Assembly: GCA_030524745.1 (NCBI GenBank)
Contig: JAUNGC010000002.1
Coordinates: forward strand, 62,001-126,000
Length of the DNA: 64,000 nucleotides
From: Eubacteriales bacterium
GTDB lineage: Bacteria > Bacillota > Clostridia > Lachnospirales > Lachnospiraceae
Direction of reading: 5' to 3'
This document shows, in pieces, positions 63,263 to 64,000 of the stretch. The position numbers were made by a program, and so were the translations under genes. The notes beneath the pieces are model-generated. The model did no database searches, was not told where the DNA came from, and was given only the letters and a program-made list of their open reading frames with translations. Positions within the stretch are counted from its first letter, which is position 1; each line of letters starts with the position of its first letter.

Positions 63263-64000
63263 ATGAATATGGAAAAAAAGAGCCGAAAGGATCCGGGGAA
63301 AAAGGTTCCGAACGGTATTTTGAAGAAGCGCAGATTCTGGATTTTATCGGCGGCTGTGGCGCTCGTTTTGGCGTTGACAGCCGGTACGGTCTTTTTCCTT
63401 CTGACCGGAAAAAATCAGGAAAAGCAGCAGGAAGCGGCTATCGCCCGGAACGACCGGCAATCGGTTTCGGATACGGTGACGGAGGAAGGAAGCGTATCGG
63501 TGGGAACGGTCAGTCAGACTTTTGAACTGGATCTTTCCGAATATACGGGACAAAGCGACTTTTCCTGGAACAGCATTGGCAGCATGGCGGCGGGACCTGG
63601 CATGATGGAGGGCGGCGGACAGAGCGGCATACAGAGTCTGGTGGTTACGACATCTTCTGGCAACCGGCAGTTGACGGTGGAAGAGGTTTATGTGAAAGTG
63701 GGAGAAGAGGTAAAAGCGGGCGATCCGATCCTGAAGGTGACCGCCGATACCCTTTCTGAGATCCGGCAGGGATTTGCGGAGGACGTCACGGATGCAAAGG
63801 AAGTTTATGACCAGATGGTGACGCAGCAGATGCAGACCCAAAAGGAAGCGTCTGTACAGCTTCAGGAAAATGAACTATATGGTTCTTATGCGGATACGGA
63901 ATACAATCTGGCTGTGGCCAAACTGGAAGAAGCGGTGGAAGAATTGCAGGAATCCCTGCAAAATGCGCAGGAAATGATGGAAAAAGATCAGGAAGACCTT
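63263..64000 (+). CDS. HlyD/MacA-like adaptor 3, 3'-partial
   Basis: 246 codons open to the window end. ATG 63263 is 5 bases after GGGAGG. A basic start (MNMEKKSRKDPGKKVPNGIL) leads to one helix (about 24-48, FWILSAAVALVLALTAGTVF), a segment VEEVYVKVGEEVKAGDPILK of the lipoyl type and the beginning of a coiled coil. It is the third adaptor-like gene in a row, 21 bases after the second. The ABC (MacB-like) permease expected for such a system would lie downstream, outside the window. Confidence 0.8.
   Translation, partial: MNMEKKSRKDPGKKVPNGILKKRRFWILSAAVALVLALTAGTVFFLLTGKNQEKQQEAAIARNDRQSVSDTVTEEGSVSVGTVSQTFELDLSEYTGQSDFSWNSIGSMAAGPGMMEGGGQSGIQSLVVTTSSGNRQLTVEEVYVKVGEEVKAGDPILKVTADTLSEIRQGFAEDVTDAKEVYDQMVTQQMQTQKEASVQLQENELYGSYADTEYNLAVAKLEEAVEELQESLQNAQEMMEKDQEDL

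Overview
The window looks like a chromosomal piece of a Gram-positive anaerobe of the Lachnospiraceae / Clostridium cluster XIVa type. The grounds are about 50% G+C, AGGAGG-type ribosome binding sites, a T-box leader, a sufCBDSU operon, DUF378, DUF3793, DUF3842 and DUF4474 proteins, DUF4143-type ATPases and Opp/Dpp-type ABC systems. The genus is not determined. I see no rRNA, tRNA, CRISPR array or prophage.

Region 1 (1-21.4 kb) is centred on iron and oxidative stress. It holds two heterodimeric ABC half-transporter pairs (the first cut by the window start and carrying an apparent deletion), an AraC-type regulator, a wrecked feoA/feoB locus, a TetR repressor with a 34-bp operator, ahpC with a thioredoxin-reductase-like partner, DUF378, then a 31-codon ORF, enolase, DUF3793 and flavodoxin. 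Between these lie a metallophosphoesterase/DUF4474 pair, a BASS transporter behind a T-box leader, an ECF S component with a kinase, and DUF3842. A palindrome, AGTTAG-N6-CTAACT, recurs at five promoter regions (8486, 14811, 15694, 18680, 28016) and suggests one metal- or redox-responsive regulon.

Region 2 (21.5-34.4 kb) has a DUF4143-type ATPase, the sufCBDSU Fe-S assembly operon, a possible 65-nt RNA made from a box-bearing promoter at the end of sufU, a ceramidase-like protein, a MalY-type aminotransferase, an M29 aminopeptidase, and two overlapping LysR genes with a membrane protein. A dyad at the suf promoter closely matches one at the metY-type promoter at 51.5 kb, which points to a shared sulfur/Fe-S regulator.

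Region 3 (34.6-48.8 kb) has a MATE exporter, a five-gene peptide-type ABC importer followed by a membrane protein, a lactonase-fold protein and an esterase-like protein, and a nitroreductase. An intact-ended IS4-family element follows (33-bp terminal repeats, 8-bp target duplication, transposase broken by one stop codon). Next to it is an rpn nuclease gene split by a 275-bp MITE whose removal restores the reading frame exactly.

Region 4 (48.8-64 kb) has a shikimate-kinase-like P-loop protein, three related membrane proteins (two with zinc ribbons), O-acetylhomoserine sulfhydrylase, a DUF6110-like protein with a P1B-type ATPase, a sodium symporter, a two-component system, a 430-bp long palindrome, and three consecutive HlyD-like adaptor genes, the last cut by the window end.
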